A stretch of DNA of 64,000 nucleotides from an uncultured Muribaculaceae bacterium (GTDB lineage: Bacteria; Bacteroidota; Bacteroidia; Bacteroidales; Muribaculaceae), in assembly GCA_944321875.1 (NCBI GenBank), contig CALUMX010000003.1, forward strand, positions 62,001 to 126,000, in the 5' to 3' direction. The notes beneath the pieces are model-generated. The model saw only the letters and a list, made by a program, of their open reading frames with translations. It was not told the origin of the DNA and did no database searches. Shown piece by piece: positions 33,391-41,960 of the stretch (positions are counted from its first letter, which is position 1; each line of letters opens with the position of its first letter). The position numbers were made by a program, and so were the translations under genes.

Positions 33391-34722
33391 ATGAATCTAT
33401 ACACCATATACACTGTTGTCAAGTCTGTCTGCCGGCAGGCGCTTGCCGTAGGAATTGTCGCTTTTGCCGCACTGTCCGCTGCCGCACAGCATTATCAGCC
33501 GTCGCCTGAGAATCTCCGGGCAAGGGAGGAATTCAATGACATGCGGTTCGGCGTTTTTATCCATTGGGGCATTTACAGCATGTTCGGACAGGGGGAATGG
33601 TATCTGCAGACGGGCGGGCTCGACCGTGATGAGTATGCCAAAGCCGCTGCCGGTTTCTATCCGGCCAACTTCGATGCTGCCAAGTGGGTGTCGGCCATCA
33701 AGGCTTCGGGTGCGAAATACATCTGTTTCACCACCCGCCATCATGACGGATTCTCGATGTTTGACACGAAATATTCCGACTACGATATTATGGATGCCAC
33801 GCCTTTCAAGCGTGACATCGTCAAGGAACTTGCCGATGAATGCCACCGGCAGGGTATCAAGCTTCATCTTTACTATTCCCATCTCGACTGGACGCGTGAT
33901 GATTACCCGTTGGGACGCACCGGGCATAAGACCGGCCGCAAAGGTTCTGCCGACTGGCCGGGCTATTACCGATTCATGAACAATCAGCTGACGGAGTTGC
34001 TCACCAACTACGGCCCGATTGGTGCCATCTGGTTTGACGGGCATTGGGACCAGCCGAAGGATTTCGACTGGCAACTGGAGGAGCAGTATGCGCTGATTCA
34101 CCGTCTGCAACCGGCATGTCTCGTGGGTAACAACCACCACATCGCGCCTTATGAGGGCGAGGATTTCCAGATGTTTGAGCGTGACCTTCCCGGAGAGAAT
34201 CATGCGGGATATTCAGGGGAACAGTCGGTGAGCAAGCTGCCGCTTGAGACGTGCCAGACGATGAACGGCATGTGGGGCTACAAGGTGGCCGACCGTAACT
34301 ATAAATCGGCTAAAGAACTGATACGTCTGATAGTGAAGGCGGCAGGCAAGGGTGCGAATCTGCTGCTCAACGTCGGGCCACAGCCGAGCGGCGACCTGCC
34401 GGCAACGGCTCTCAGCCGTCTTTCGGAGATAGGCGAATGGATGGGAAAATACGGAGAAACCGTTTATGGTACCGACCGCTACCTGACTGATGCTCAGGAA
34501 TGGGGTACTGTGGTCAGAAAAGGCAAGAAACTCTATGTGCATATCCTTGCCGACCGGATGCCCGAGTTTGTGGCTATTCCGATGATGGACAAGGTAAGGG
34601 AAGCCGTAACGTTTGACGGTGGCGAGAAACTGAAATTTGAGACAATCGACGGCGGCATCGTTCTCCACACCTCCTCTCTGCAGCCCGCCACCGACCGCAT
34701 TGTTACACTGTTGATAAAGTAG
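33391..34722 (+). CDS. Alpha-L-fucosidase, GH29
   Basis: A 443-residue secreted enzyme with a long signal region (VVKSVCRQALAVGIVAFAAL). The GH29 barrel is complete: FGVFIHWGIYSMFGQGEWY, ICFTTRHHDGFSMFDT, and the nucleophile Asp in IGAIWFDGHWDQP. Unlike the first GH29 it has only a short C-terminal beta domain (residues 365-443). The two enzymes differ enough to expect different linkages. It lies 65 bases after the acetyltransferase and has its own promoter box. Confidence 0.94.
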   Translation: MNLYTIYTVVKSVCRQALAVGIVAFAALSAAAQHYQPSPENLRAREEFNDMRFGVFIHWGIYSMFGQGEWYLQTGGLDRDEYAKAAAGFYPANFDAAKWVSAIKASGAKYICFTTRHHDGFSMFDTKYSDYDIMDATPFKRDIVKELADECHRQGIKLHLYYSHLDWTRDDYPLGRTGHKTGRKGSADWPGYYRFMNNQLTELLTNYGPIGAIWFDGHWDQPKDFDWQLEEQYALIHRLQPACLVGNNHHIAPYEGEDFQMFERDLPGENHAGYSGEQSVSKLPLETCQTMNGMWGYKVADRNYKSAKELIRLIVKAAGKGANLLLNVGPQPSGDLPATALSRLSEIGEWMGKYGETVYGTDRYLTDAQEWGTVVRKGKKLYVHILADRMPEFVAIPMMDKVREAVTFDGGEKLKFETIDGGIVLHTSSLQPATDRIVTLLIK

Positions 34723-34831
34723 AGTTTGTAATATATAATGTTATTATGGAAGGGCGGCGCGGAATTCGTTGTGCCGTGTCGCTGTTTTGGGGCAAAGGAA
34801 TAAATGGGGAAAATTGGGTTTTTGTGGTGGT

Positions 34832-34865
34832 TTTGCGGAATAAATAAATAAAAATTGTAACTTTG
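34832..34865 (+). promoter_or_regulatory. Promoter of sigma-54-activator operon
   Basis: TTTG (34832-34835), 22 bases, TAACTTTG (34858-34865), 18 bases before ATG 34884; a housekeeping-type, not a -24/-12, promoter. Confidence 0.6.
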
Positions 34866-34883
34866 TCTTTTGATTAATCACTT

Positions 34884-36125
34884 ATGGCATTGGAAATATC
34901 CCCAGAAATATTACAAGCGAAACAACGTTTCGGCATCATCGGCAATTCGCAGCCGCTGTTGGCGGCCGTGAGCCGTGCCATGCAGGTGGCTCCGATTGAC
35001 TTGTCGGTGCTGATTAACGGCGAAAGCGGTGCGGGAAAGGAATTCTTTCCGCAGATTATCCACAACTACAGTCCGCGCAAGCACAAGAAGTATATCGCGG
35101 TCAACTGTGGTGCCATTCCGGAGGGTACCATCGACTCCGAGCTGTTCGGTCATGAGAAGGGCGCGTTTACGGGCGCCATATCTTCCCGTAAGGGCTATTT
35201 TGAGGAGGCTGACGGAGGTACGATTTTCCTCGATGAGGTGGCTGAGTTGCCGCTGACCACTCAGGCACGCCTGCTGCGTGTGCTGGAGTCGGGCGAGTTT
35301 ATCAAGGTCGGCTCTTCGGAGGTGCAGAAGACCAATATCCGCGTGGTGGCCGCTACCAATGTCAATATGCAGAAGGCAGTGGCGGAGGGCCGTTTCCGTG
35401 AGGACCTCTACTACCGTCTGTCGACCATCTATATCGCTGTGCCGCCTTTGCGCGACCGCGGCGACGACATCCTGTTGCTGGCGCGTAAGTTCAGTAAGGA
35501 TTTCGCTGAGCGTTACCGCATGCCGGCCGTGGAGTTTGACGATACGGCCAAAACGGCGATGATGACCTATCGCTGGCCGGGAAACGTACGCCAGTTGAAA
35601 AACGTGGTGGAACAGATTTCTCTGTTTGAGGCCGGCCATAAACTCTCGGCGGCTGAGATGATGGAGTATCTGCCCGATGCCGGACACGAGTATGCTCCGG
35701 CTGTGTCGGCGGAGCGCGTCAGCTACGACTACGAGAAGGAGCGTGAGGTGATTTTCAAGATGCTGTTTGAGATGCGTAACGAGATTGCCAAGCTTCATGA
35801 GGCCATCGGCCACCATGGCAAGGCCGATAGCGCCTACGATAACGGTTTCCGCTCGATAAAGGATTTGCAGAAGAGCCTGCCGCAGAACATACTGTCGCCC
35901 CATGTGCCCGCCGGAAGCGGCTATGAGAGCAGCCATGCGGAGGAAATCGTGCATGCGGTGGAACCGGCAGAGGAGATTGCGGCCATGTCGCTTGAGGACA
36001 CGGAGCGCGAGACGATACGCCGTGCCTTGGAACGTAATGGCGGACGACGCAAGCAGACGGCCGACGAGTTGAAAATATCGGAACGTACGCTTTACCGTAA
36101 AATCAAAGAATACAATCTTGAATAA
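34884..36125 (+). CDS. Sigma-54 interaction domain transcriptional activator
   Basis: A 413-residue protein made of an AAA+ domain from residue about 18 and a C-terminal Fis-type HTH. Walker A is NGESGAGKEF, the sigma-54 contact loop is GAFTGA, Walker B is GGTIFLDEV, and the arginine-finger region is GRFREDLYYRL. The HTH is ADELKISERTLYRKIKEYNL. There is no N-terminal receiver or GAF domain, so activity may be set by amount or a partner. In many Bacteroidales this gene stands ahead of lptE and secG, as here (11 bases to the next gene). Confidence 0.94.
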   Translation: MALEISPEILQAKQRFGIIGNSQPLLAAVSRAMQVAPIDLSVLINGESGAGKEFFPQIIHNYSPRKHKKYIAVNCGAIPEGTIDSELFGHEKGAFTGAISSRKGYFEEADGGTIFLDEVAELPLTTQARLLRVLESGEFIKVGSSEVQKTNIRVVAATNVNMQKAVAEGRFREDLYYRLSTIYIAVPPLRDRGDDILLLARKFSKDFAERYRMPAVEFDDTAKTAMMTYRWPGNVRQLKNVVEQISLFEAGHKLSAAEMMEYLPDAGHEYAPAVSAERVSYDYEKEREVIFKMLFEMRNEIAKLHEAIGHHGKADSAYDNGFRSIKDLQKSLPQNILSPHVPAGSGYESSHAEEIVHAVEPAEEIAAMSLEDTERETIRRALERNGGRRKQTADELKISERTLYRKIKEYNLE

Positions 36126-36136
36126 CAGACCGACGG

Positions 36137-36646
36137 ATGATAAAAAAGATAATTTTCATACTGTTTTTTGCCTGGGTGCTGCCGGCTTGTACCATCAGTT
36201 ACAAGTTTAACGGAGCGGCGCTCGACTATTCCATCTACAAGACAATCAGCGTGGGTAACTTCCCTATCCGTGCGGCGATGGTTTATGCTCCGCTGCAGCC
36301 GATGTTTGAGAACAAGCTGATTGACACCTACACGAAGCAGACCCGTCTGCGCATCGTCGACAATCCGAACGCCGACCTGGCTGTGGAGGGTGAGATTACG
36401 GGCTTCACGCTTACGCCGCAGGCGGTGGGCGAGGATGCCTTTGCAACGAAAACCCGTCTTACGATTACGGTGCGCGTGAAATATACTGACAACAAGAACC
36501 CTTCCGGTTCGGTCGACCAGTCGTTCTCGGCCTACCGTGACTTTGATTCGAGCCAGATGCTGACCGATGTGCAGGACCAGCTCTGTGAGGAAATCACGGA
36601 TGAGATTACGATGCTGATTTTCAACGCAACCGCCGGTAACTGGTAA
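36137..36646 (+). CDS. lptE: LptE family outer-membrane lipoprotein
   Basis: A 169-residue lipoprotein (FFAWVLPAC, Cys about 19) with an LptE-type alpha/beta fold (YKFNGAALDYSIYKTISVGN, FENKLIDTYTKQTRLRIVD, LAVEGEITGFTLTPQAV). LptE plugs the LptD barrel and completes LPS assembly at the cell surface. It overlaps nothing but is tightly packed: 11 bases after the sigma-54 activator and 6 before the next gene. Confidence 0.9.
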   Translation: MIKKIIFILFFAWVLPACTISYKFNGAALDYSIYKTISVGNFPIRAAMVYAPLQPMFENKLIDTYTKQTRLRIVDNPNADLAVEGEITGFTLTPQAVGEDAFATKTRLTITVRVKYTDNKNPSGSVDQSFSAYRDFDSSQMLTDVQDQLCEEITDEITMLIFNATAGNW

Positions 36647-36652
36647 ACGACA

Positions 36653-37441
36653 ATGGAGGCTGACAACAGACAAAAATCAGAACGCGCGCTTCAGCTGGAT
36701 GCCATGCTGGCATCGGGCGAGACGGATGTGGAGATGCTTGCCGGCATAGCTGCCGACTATCCCTACTTCCTGCTTCCGCACGTGTTGCTGCTCCAGAGCG
36801 GGCAGCTCATGGAAAAGGAGCGTCACGACACGCTCAGTCTGGCCGCTGCCGTGGCTCCTGACCGCAGCCGGTTGGAAAGCCTGGTAGGGGAGAGTGGCGA
36901 CGAGTTTGCCGACTTCTATCCGCCGGAACAGCGCCGGGGCCGCGCATCCTCGACGATGGACACCATCAATCATTTTCTCAACGTGTTCGGCCGTAACGAC
37001 GAGACGGAACTGCACGCGCTCGAGCAGTGCATCTTCAACCCGGTGCCCGACTACGCGCAGATGCTGGCACGCGAGGAGGAAGAGCAGAGCCGCGAGGAAA
37101 CGGCGCAGAGCGAGAACGATGCGCTCATCAACAAATTCATCGCCCGCAGCAAGGAGCAGAGCGGACACTTCCTCGTAAGCGACGACGAGAGTGAGCCGCA
37201 GGTGGCGCTGGAAGTGGCAGCCGCACCCGCTCCGAAAAAGGCGGAAGACTCCTCGTCGACAATGCTTTCCGAGAGTTTGGCGAAAATTTATATCAAACAA
37301 AGACGATATGAGAAGGCTTTGGAAATAATTCAATCGTTAAGTTTGAATTTTCCAGAAAAAAGTATTTACTTTGCAGACCAAATGCGTTTCCTTCGGAAAC
37401 TCATTCAAAACGAGAAATATAAACAAAAAAACAATAAATAG
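36653..37441 (+). CDS. Hypothetical protein with C-terminal TPR
   Basis: A 262-residue, acidic, soluble-looking protein with no signal peptide. The N-terminal 70 residues are helical (LQLDAMLASGETDVEMLAGI), the centre is rich in Glu/Ser and probably disordered, and the C-terminal 50 residues form one TPR-like hairpin (LSESLAKIYIKQRRYEKALEI). Members of this family regularly sit between lptE and secG in Bacteroidales; their job is not known to me. It ends 3 bases before secG, so coupling is likely. Base composition becomes AT-richer in the last 150 bases. Confidence 0.85.
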   Translation: MEADNRQKSERALQLDAMLASGETDVEMLAGIAADYPYFLLPHVLLLQSGQLMEKERHDTLSLAAAVAPDRSRLESLVGESGDEFADFYPPEQRRGRASSTMDTINHFLNVFGRNDETELHALEQCIFNPVPDYAQMLAREEEEQSREETAQSENDALINKFIARSKEQSGHFLVSDDESEPQVALEVAAAPAPKKAEDSSSTMLSESLAKIYIKQRRYEKALEIIQSLSLNFPEKSIYFADQMRFLRKLIQNEKYKQKNNK

Positions 37442-37444
37442 ATC

Positions 37445-37852
37445 ATGGTATTCACAGCATTAGTAATCGTGATATTGATTGCTTCAATCTTGATGATTGG
37501 CATCGTATTGATTCAAAAATCAAAGGGAGGCGGTCTGGCTTCCAACTTTGCAAGCTCCAACCAGATTATGGGTGTGCGCAAGACAAACAGCTTCGTAGAG
37601 AAGGCAACATGGACATTGGCTGTCGTAATCTGCGTTCTCAGCATTTTGTCTGTATTCTTCATGGACCACTCTAATTCTGCCACTAAGGACGCTTCCCGCT
37701 TGGAAGTAACAGAGCAGGCTGCTCCGGCTAAGGCTCCGGACTTCACTTCAGCTCCTGCCGCTCCTGCTGCAAAGACTGAGGCTGCTCCTGCCGCTGCAGA
37801 AACTCCGGCTGAGGCACCTGCTGCAGCTCCTGCAGAGACTCCGGCGAAGTAA
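37445..37852 (+). CDS. secG: Preprotein translocase subunit SecG
   Basis: A 135-residue inner-membrane protein with two helices (residues 3-22 and 53-73) joined by the family loop IQKSKGGGLASNF. It supports SecYE-mediated export. An extra 60-residue Ala/Pro/Glu-rich tail (APAKAPDFTSAPAAPAAKTE) extends the usual 75-110 residues, a feature often seen in Bacteroidetes SecG. It is the last gene of the operon and is followed by a strong terminator. Confidence 0.94.
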   Translation: MVFTALVIVILIASILMIGIVLIQKSKGGGLASNFASSNQIMGVRKTNSFVEKATWTLAVVICVLSILSVFFMDHSNSATKDASRLEVTEQAAPAKAPDFTSAPAAPAAKTEAAPAAAETPAEAPAAAPAETPAK

Positions 37853-37872
37853 CAGACCATCCGGTAACGAAC

Positions 37873-37929
37873 AAACGGCACGCCATCGTGATTTCTCAAA
37901 GGAAATCAATGATGGCGTGCCGTTTTTTT
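37873..37929 (+). terminator. Terminator of the secG operon
   Basis: AAACGGCACGCCATC pairs perfectly with GATGGCGTGCCGTTT, with inner TGATTTC/GAAATCA pairing, then seven T. It may serve the opposing GNAT gene as well. Confidence 0.9.
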
Positions 37930-37939
37930 GTATGGGTTG

Positions 37940-38377
37940 TCAGCGTGGCAGCTTCATGCGGTAGACGTTGGTCACCTTCTGCTCGAAGCCGATGGCGCGG
38001 TAGAGTCCGTTGGCGGCAACGCGCGTGGGGTTGGACGTAAGCATCAGCGTGGCGTTGCCTGCTGCCTCGGCCAGAGAGATGGCTTGCTCCACCAGCCGCC
38101 GTCCTATTCCCCTGCCGCGGAAAGCCTCGTCGACAACCACATCCTCAATCCATAGTTTCAACCCCGTTGGCGACGGATAGCGGCCGAGCGTGAGCATTCC
38201 GGCGATGTGGTCGCCGCAATAGGCAAAGAGCAGGATGGAGGCGTCGGAGTCGATGACAGCCTTCAATTCCCCGTCGGTCAGCGAGCGGCCCGGCGAGAGC
38301 TGAGGAAGCAGCCGGTTGACGGCCACGGTCAGCTCCGGGGAGAAGCGGGTGATTTCAGTGATGTGTAAAGAGTCCAT
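37940..38377 (-). CDS. GNAT family N-acetyltransferase
   Basis: A 145-residue acetyltransferase. The acetyl-CoA loop is VVDEAFRGRGIGRRL (residues about 86-100), preceded by the strand AGMLTLGRYPSP and followed by LMLTSNPTRVAANGLYRAIGF, the usual GNAT order. The substrate, a protein N-terminus or small amine, cannot be told. It converges on secG and has its own start 278 bases from the MATE gene. Confidence 0.9.
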   Translation of the reverse strand: MDSLHITEITRFSPELTVAVNRLLPQLSPGRSLTDGELKAVIDSDASILLFAYCGDHIAGMLTLGRYPSPTGLKLWIEDVVVDEAFRGRGIGRRLVEQAISLAEAAGNATLMLTSNPTRVAANGLYRAIGFEQKVTNVYRMKLPR

Positions 38378-38580
38378 GATAGTTTATTCTTAGAGATGTC
38401 ATTGCAAATTTAGCCCAAATCGGTCGTTAGGACACATATTCCCTCAAATAAATTGGTATCAGGAGCTTTGACGGTCTTCATGCTTTCGTTGTGTTTGCGG
38501 AATTCGCTGGCCGTAGAGAAATGCAGGTCGGGAGACAAAAAAATGTGGGTGGGGCAGTGACAGAAGAAGGGGAATTTAGC

Positions 38581-38588
38581 TAACTTTG
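38581..38588 (+). promoter_or_regulatory. -7 box of MATE gene
   Basis: TAACTTTG 67 bases before ATG 38656. The remaining spacer 38378-38580 shows nothing further. Confidence 0.45.
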
Positions 38589-38655
38589 CACCCGGTTTTC
38601 AGGTGGCGGATGCCGTGATGTCCGTCGCTATAAGGTATATGTTTTAGGTGAGGTT

Positions 38656-40014
38656 ATGAATAAATGCAATGACATGACCAGCGGCCCGACGCTGCCGCTG
38701 ATTCTGAAATTTACGCTGCCGTTGCTGTTCGGCAACCTGTTGCAGCAGGCCTATTCGATGGTTGATGCCGCCATCGTCGGACAGTTTCTCGGCATCAATC
38801 CGCTGGCAGCTGTAGGAGCGGGAAGCTCCGTGATTTTCATGATAATCGGTTTCTGTACGGGGTGCAGTAACGGTTTCGGTATTCCGGTCGCGCAGATGTT
38901 TGGCGCGCAGAACTATTCATCGATGCGCCGCTACGTCTACAGCGGTTTGAAGCTCAGCGCATGGGTGTCGGTGGCGATTGCCGTGGTGGCTTGCCTGTTC
39001 TGCTCGACAATTCTGACAACGATGAGCACGCCGGACGTGATTTTCGACGATGCCTATATTTACCTGTTGATAACTTTTGCCGGAGTTCCCGCCACGTTTT
39101 TCTATAACCAGCTCTCCAGCGTCATCCGCGCGCTGGGCGACAGCAAGACGCCGTTCTGGTTTCTGCTGTTCTCTACGGTGCTCAACATCCTGCTCGACCT
39201 TTTCTGCATCGTTACCCTCGGGTGGGGCGTAGCCGGAGCCGCCATTGCCACGGTCTTCTCTCAGGCGTTGTCGGCCGTGCTGTGCTACATCTACATGATG
39301 CGGCGTTTCGAGATTCTGAAATCAACCCGCGAGGAGCGTGCCATCTCCGGGCGGCACGTCAGAACGCTGCTCTCCATCGGTCTGCCGATGGGATTGCAGT
39401 TCTCCATCACCTCCATCGGCAGCATCATGCTCCAAAGCTCCAACAATGCTCTCGGTACGACGTGTGTGGCCGCCTTTACGGCAGCCATGCGCATCAAGAT
39501 GTTCTTCCTGTGCCCGTATGAGAGTCTGGGCATCGCAATGGCCACCTTTGCCGGTCAGAACTACGGAGCCGGTAAGCCGGAGCGTATCTGGCAGGGTGTC
39601 AAGTCGAGCGGCATCATCGCCGGCGTATATTACGTGTTTATGTTTATCGTGCTGATGACGATGTCGGAGTTCCTTACGGAATTCTTCGTTGAGGCAAACG
39701 AGACGGAGATTATCGCCTATTCAGCTCAGTTCCTCCATGTCGCAGCCTGGTTTTTTCCGATTCTTGCTGTGCTCTGCATTCTCCGCTACACGATTCAGGG
39801 TGCGGGCTATACGAATTTTGCCATGTTGTCGGGCGTGATGGAGATGATAGCCCGTGCGGCGGTCAGCCTCTTTGCCGTACCGGTGTTCGGCTACACGGCC
39901 GTATGCTTCGGTGACTCGATGGCATGGGTGGCAGCTGACTTGTTCCTTGTTCCGGCCTTTATCTATGTCTATGGGCGGTTGAAGAAGAGCGTCAGCGCTC
40001 CGCTGGCCCGTTAA
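38656..40014 (+). CDS. MATE family efflux transporter
   Basis: A 452-residue inner-membrane transporter with twelve helices in two homologous halves. Family phrases are LPLLFGNLLQQAYSMVDAAI, VGAGSSVIFMIIGFCTGCSN and SSVIRALGDSKTPFWF in the first half and FAGQNYGAGKPERI in the second. MATE proteins expel cationic drugs, dyes or metabolites in exchange for Na+ or H+. It has its own promoter and no obvious regulator next to it. Confidence 0.95.
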   Translation: MNKCNDMTSGPTLPLILKFTLPLLFGNLLQQAYSMVDAAIVGQFLGINPLAAVGAGSSVIFMIIGFCTGCSNGFGIPVAQMFGAQNYSSMRRYVYSGLKLSAWVSVAIAVVACLFCSTILTTMSTPDVIFDDAYIYLLITFAGVPATFFYNQLSSVIRALGDSKTPFWFLLFSTVLNILLDLFCIVTLGWGVAGAAIATVFSQALSAVLCYIYMMRRFEILKSTREERAISGRHVRTLLSIGLPMGLQFSITSIGSIMLQSSNNALGTTCVAAFTAAMRIKMFFLCPYESLGIAMATFAGQNYGAGKPERIWQGVKSSGIIAGVYYVFMFIVLMTMSEFLTEFFVEANETEIIAYSAQFLHVAAWFFPILAVLCILRYTIQGAGYTNFAMLSGVMEMIARAAVSLFAVPVFGYTAVCFGDSMAWVAADLFLVPAFIYVYGRLKKSVSAPLAR

Positions 40015-40058
40015 TCGGTAATTTTTACGGCGGATGACGGATTTTTCCCTCTCCGATT

Positions 40059-40088
40059 TTTGATTGCGCCCGGCTTTGCTTACCTTTG
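40059..40088 (+). promoter_or_regulatory. Promoter of third TPR/HTH gene
   Basis: TTTG (40059-40062), 18 bases, TACCTTTG (40081-40088), 34 bases before ATG 40123. It supports the upstream ATG as the ancestral start. Confidence 0.55.
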
Positions 40089-40122
40089 AATGCGTGATTT
40101 TTGGCGTAACAATGAGCGAATT

Positions 40123-41790
40123 ATGTACAAACTGATAAAATAGATAACGGCGTTGGCCGCGGTATTGCTTACCTCCTGTAATTCTCCCAAGGAAAGCGAT
40201 TTGAAGTTAAGCGATGAGCTGCTTGCAAACAATCCCGGGAAAGCCCTGGCCGTATTGGATTCTTTGGAAAATAACGGTGGGCTGGATAGGGAGGAGCAGC
40301 TGCATCTGGTATGGAACCGGGCTATGGCGCATCAGGCGTTGGGGATGTCTTTGGCTGAGGATGAACAGTTGCCGGAAGCGATTGCCCATTACCGGTCAGT
40401 GGCTGACAAGCAGGCTGACAGCTATCTTCTGGAGGCTTCCTATCTGAACTGGACGGATAGGAGAGCGGAAGCAATAAGCGTTCTCGACAAGGGAATTGCC
40501 GAAATTGCAGATTCAGCAAAACGGGTGAGGCTGATGGCCGCACAAGCCGGCCTGTTTGAGCAGCAGCGGGAATATAAAAAGGCGGTCGAGGTGCTGAGCA
40601 AGGCGTTGGAATATGATTTGCCGAAACGCGAGAGTGCCATATTGAACTATAAGATTGGGTTGAACCTTTCATTAATGGGAAATCCGCAGTCGGAATATTT
40701 TTATGGACAAAGCGTCCGGCTGGCTACTGAGAATGGCGATACGGCCATGGCTTGTGAATTTCTGCGTAACTATGCGGATTATCTGTCAAATAACGGGCAA
40801 TATCAGCGTTCCAACGATATATATTATCAAATCGGCAGCATGATGCCTCAAGTGGCGGAACTGTCGGCAATTCAGATGGCGATGGCTGGCAACTATATCA
40901 ACCTGCATAAGATTGACTCGGCCCGAATCTGTAATGAAAAGGCAATAGCGAATGAGGCTAAACTGGAAGCAAAGGGTTTCTCCGACATCGCACGCAGGGT
41001 TGTGATAGAGTTGGAGCGGTGCATACTGGATTATGAGAACGGGAAACATGTATCCTATGTGGATTTTTCCCGGTATTGCGATTCCATTACGACCAATATG
41101 CAGGCAAAGGAGAATACCTTGGCAAGAAAGCAGGAAGCGAAGGAGCGTCTGCAATGGGTCAACCAGGAACTGAAACTTGAGAGGCAACGAATGGTGTGGA
41201 TGCTCTCGGCGGCAGTCCTCTTGTTGATTTTCTGTGGAGTGGCCGGTTATTTCTATTATAGAAACAGAGTCCAGCGACTGGCAGAGGCTGAAGACCGGAT
41301 TGATGCGCTGACACGGATGCTTGCAGAGGCACAGTCGGTAACGGAAGAAATGTCGGACGGGCAGGAGCAGAAGGCAGAGGATGATGCTTTCTTCAAGAAA
41401 GTGCTTTTGCAGCAGCTGGGTATTATCCGTATGGTGGCAAGCACTCCTACCAGTCAGAACCAAGTCCTGTTGAAACGCATAGCAGGTATCGGTGAAGGTA
41501 AGATACAAACGGACAGCCTTCTTGTATGGTCTGACCTTTACAGGGTCATAGACCGGCTTTATGATAACTTCCATACAAGGCTGACGGAACAATATGGTCA
41601 GCTACTGACGGAAAAGGAAATACAGATTTCCTGCCTCTTATGTGCCGGGTTCTCAACCAAAGAAATAGGGGTGATAACCCAGCAGTCGGATGCCACGATT
41701 TATGTCCGCAAGACCTCCATTCGCAAGAAGGTCGGGGCATCGGAAGGGCAGGATATCGTTGCCTACATCAACGGTATTAGCAGCCATTAA
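40123..41790 (+). pseudogene. TPR - transmembrane - HTH regulator (paralog 3) with amber codon in its signal peptide
   Basis: From ATG 40123 the codons read MYKLIK, then TAG at 40141-40143, then ITALAAVLLTSC. Without that stop this is a textbook lipoprotein signal. Downstream the frame is intact for 545 more residues: TPR-like repeats (residues to about 330), membrane helix (MVWMLSAAVLLLIFCGVAGY), coiled coil, and HTH (LTEKEIQISCLLCAGFSTKE, then YVRKTSIRKKVG). Translation could restart at TTG 40153, but that would leave only eight residues before the lipobox. It may be a recent null allele, a regulated or misread codon, or a sequence error. It lies directly upstream of a TonB-type barrel gene. 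Confidence 0.75.
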
Positions 41791-41818
41791 GATTCAGCAG
41801 GACTCAATTTAGATTAAG

Positions 41819-41858
41819 GAAAAGCGTAACCATTGTAATTCAATTGGTTACGCTTTTC
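41819..41858 (+). terminator. Terminator after third TPR/HTH gene
   Basis: GAAAAGCGTAACCA pairs with TGGTTACGCTTTTC, ending in TTCTTGTT. It separates the regulator from the barrel gene, so the two are not simply one operon. Confidence 0.75.
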
Positions 41859-41960
41859 TTGTTAAGACTATTTATTCGATTGTTTAGTCGTCGTAAGGCT
41901 TGTTTCCTCCACAACTTCGCACCGCAAAGCAAGAAGTAGAATGGAAAGAAATAAAAAACA

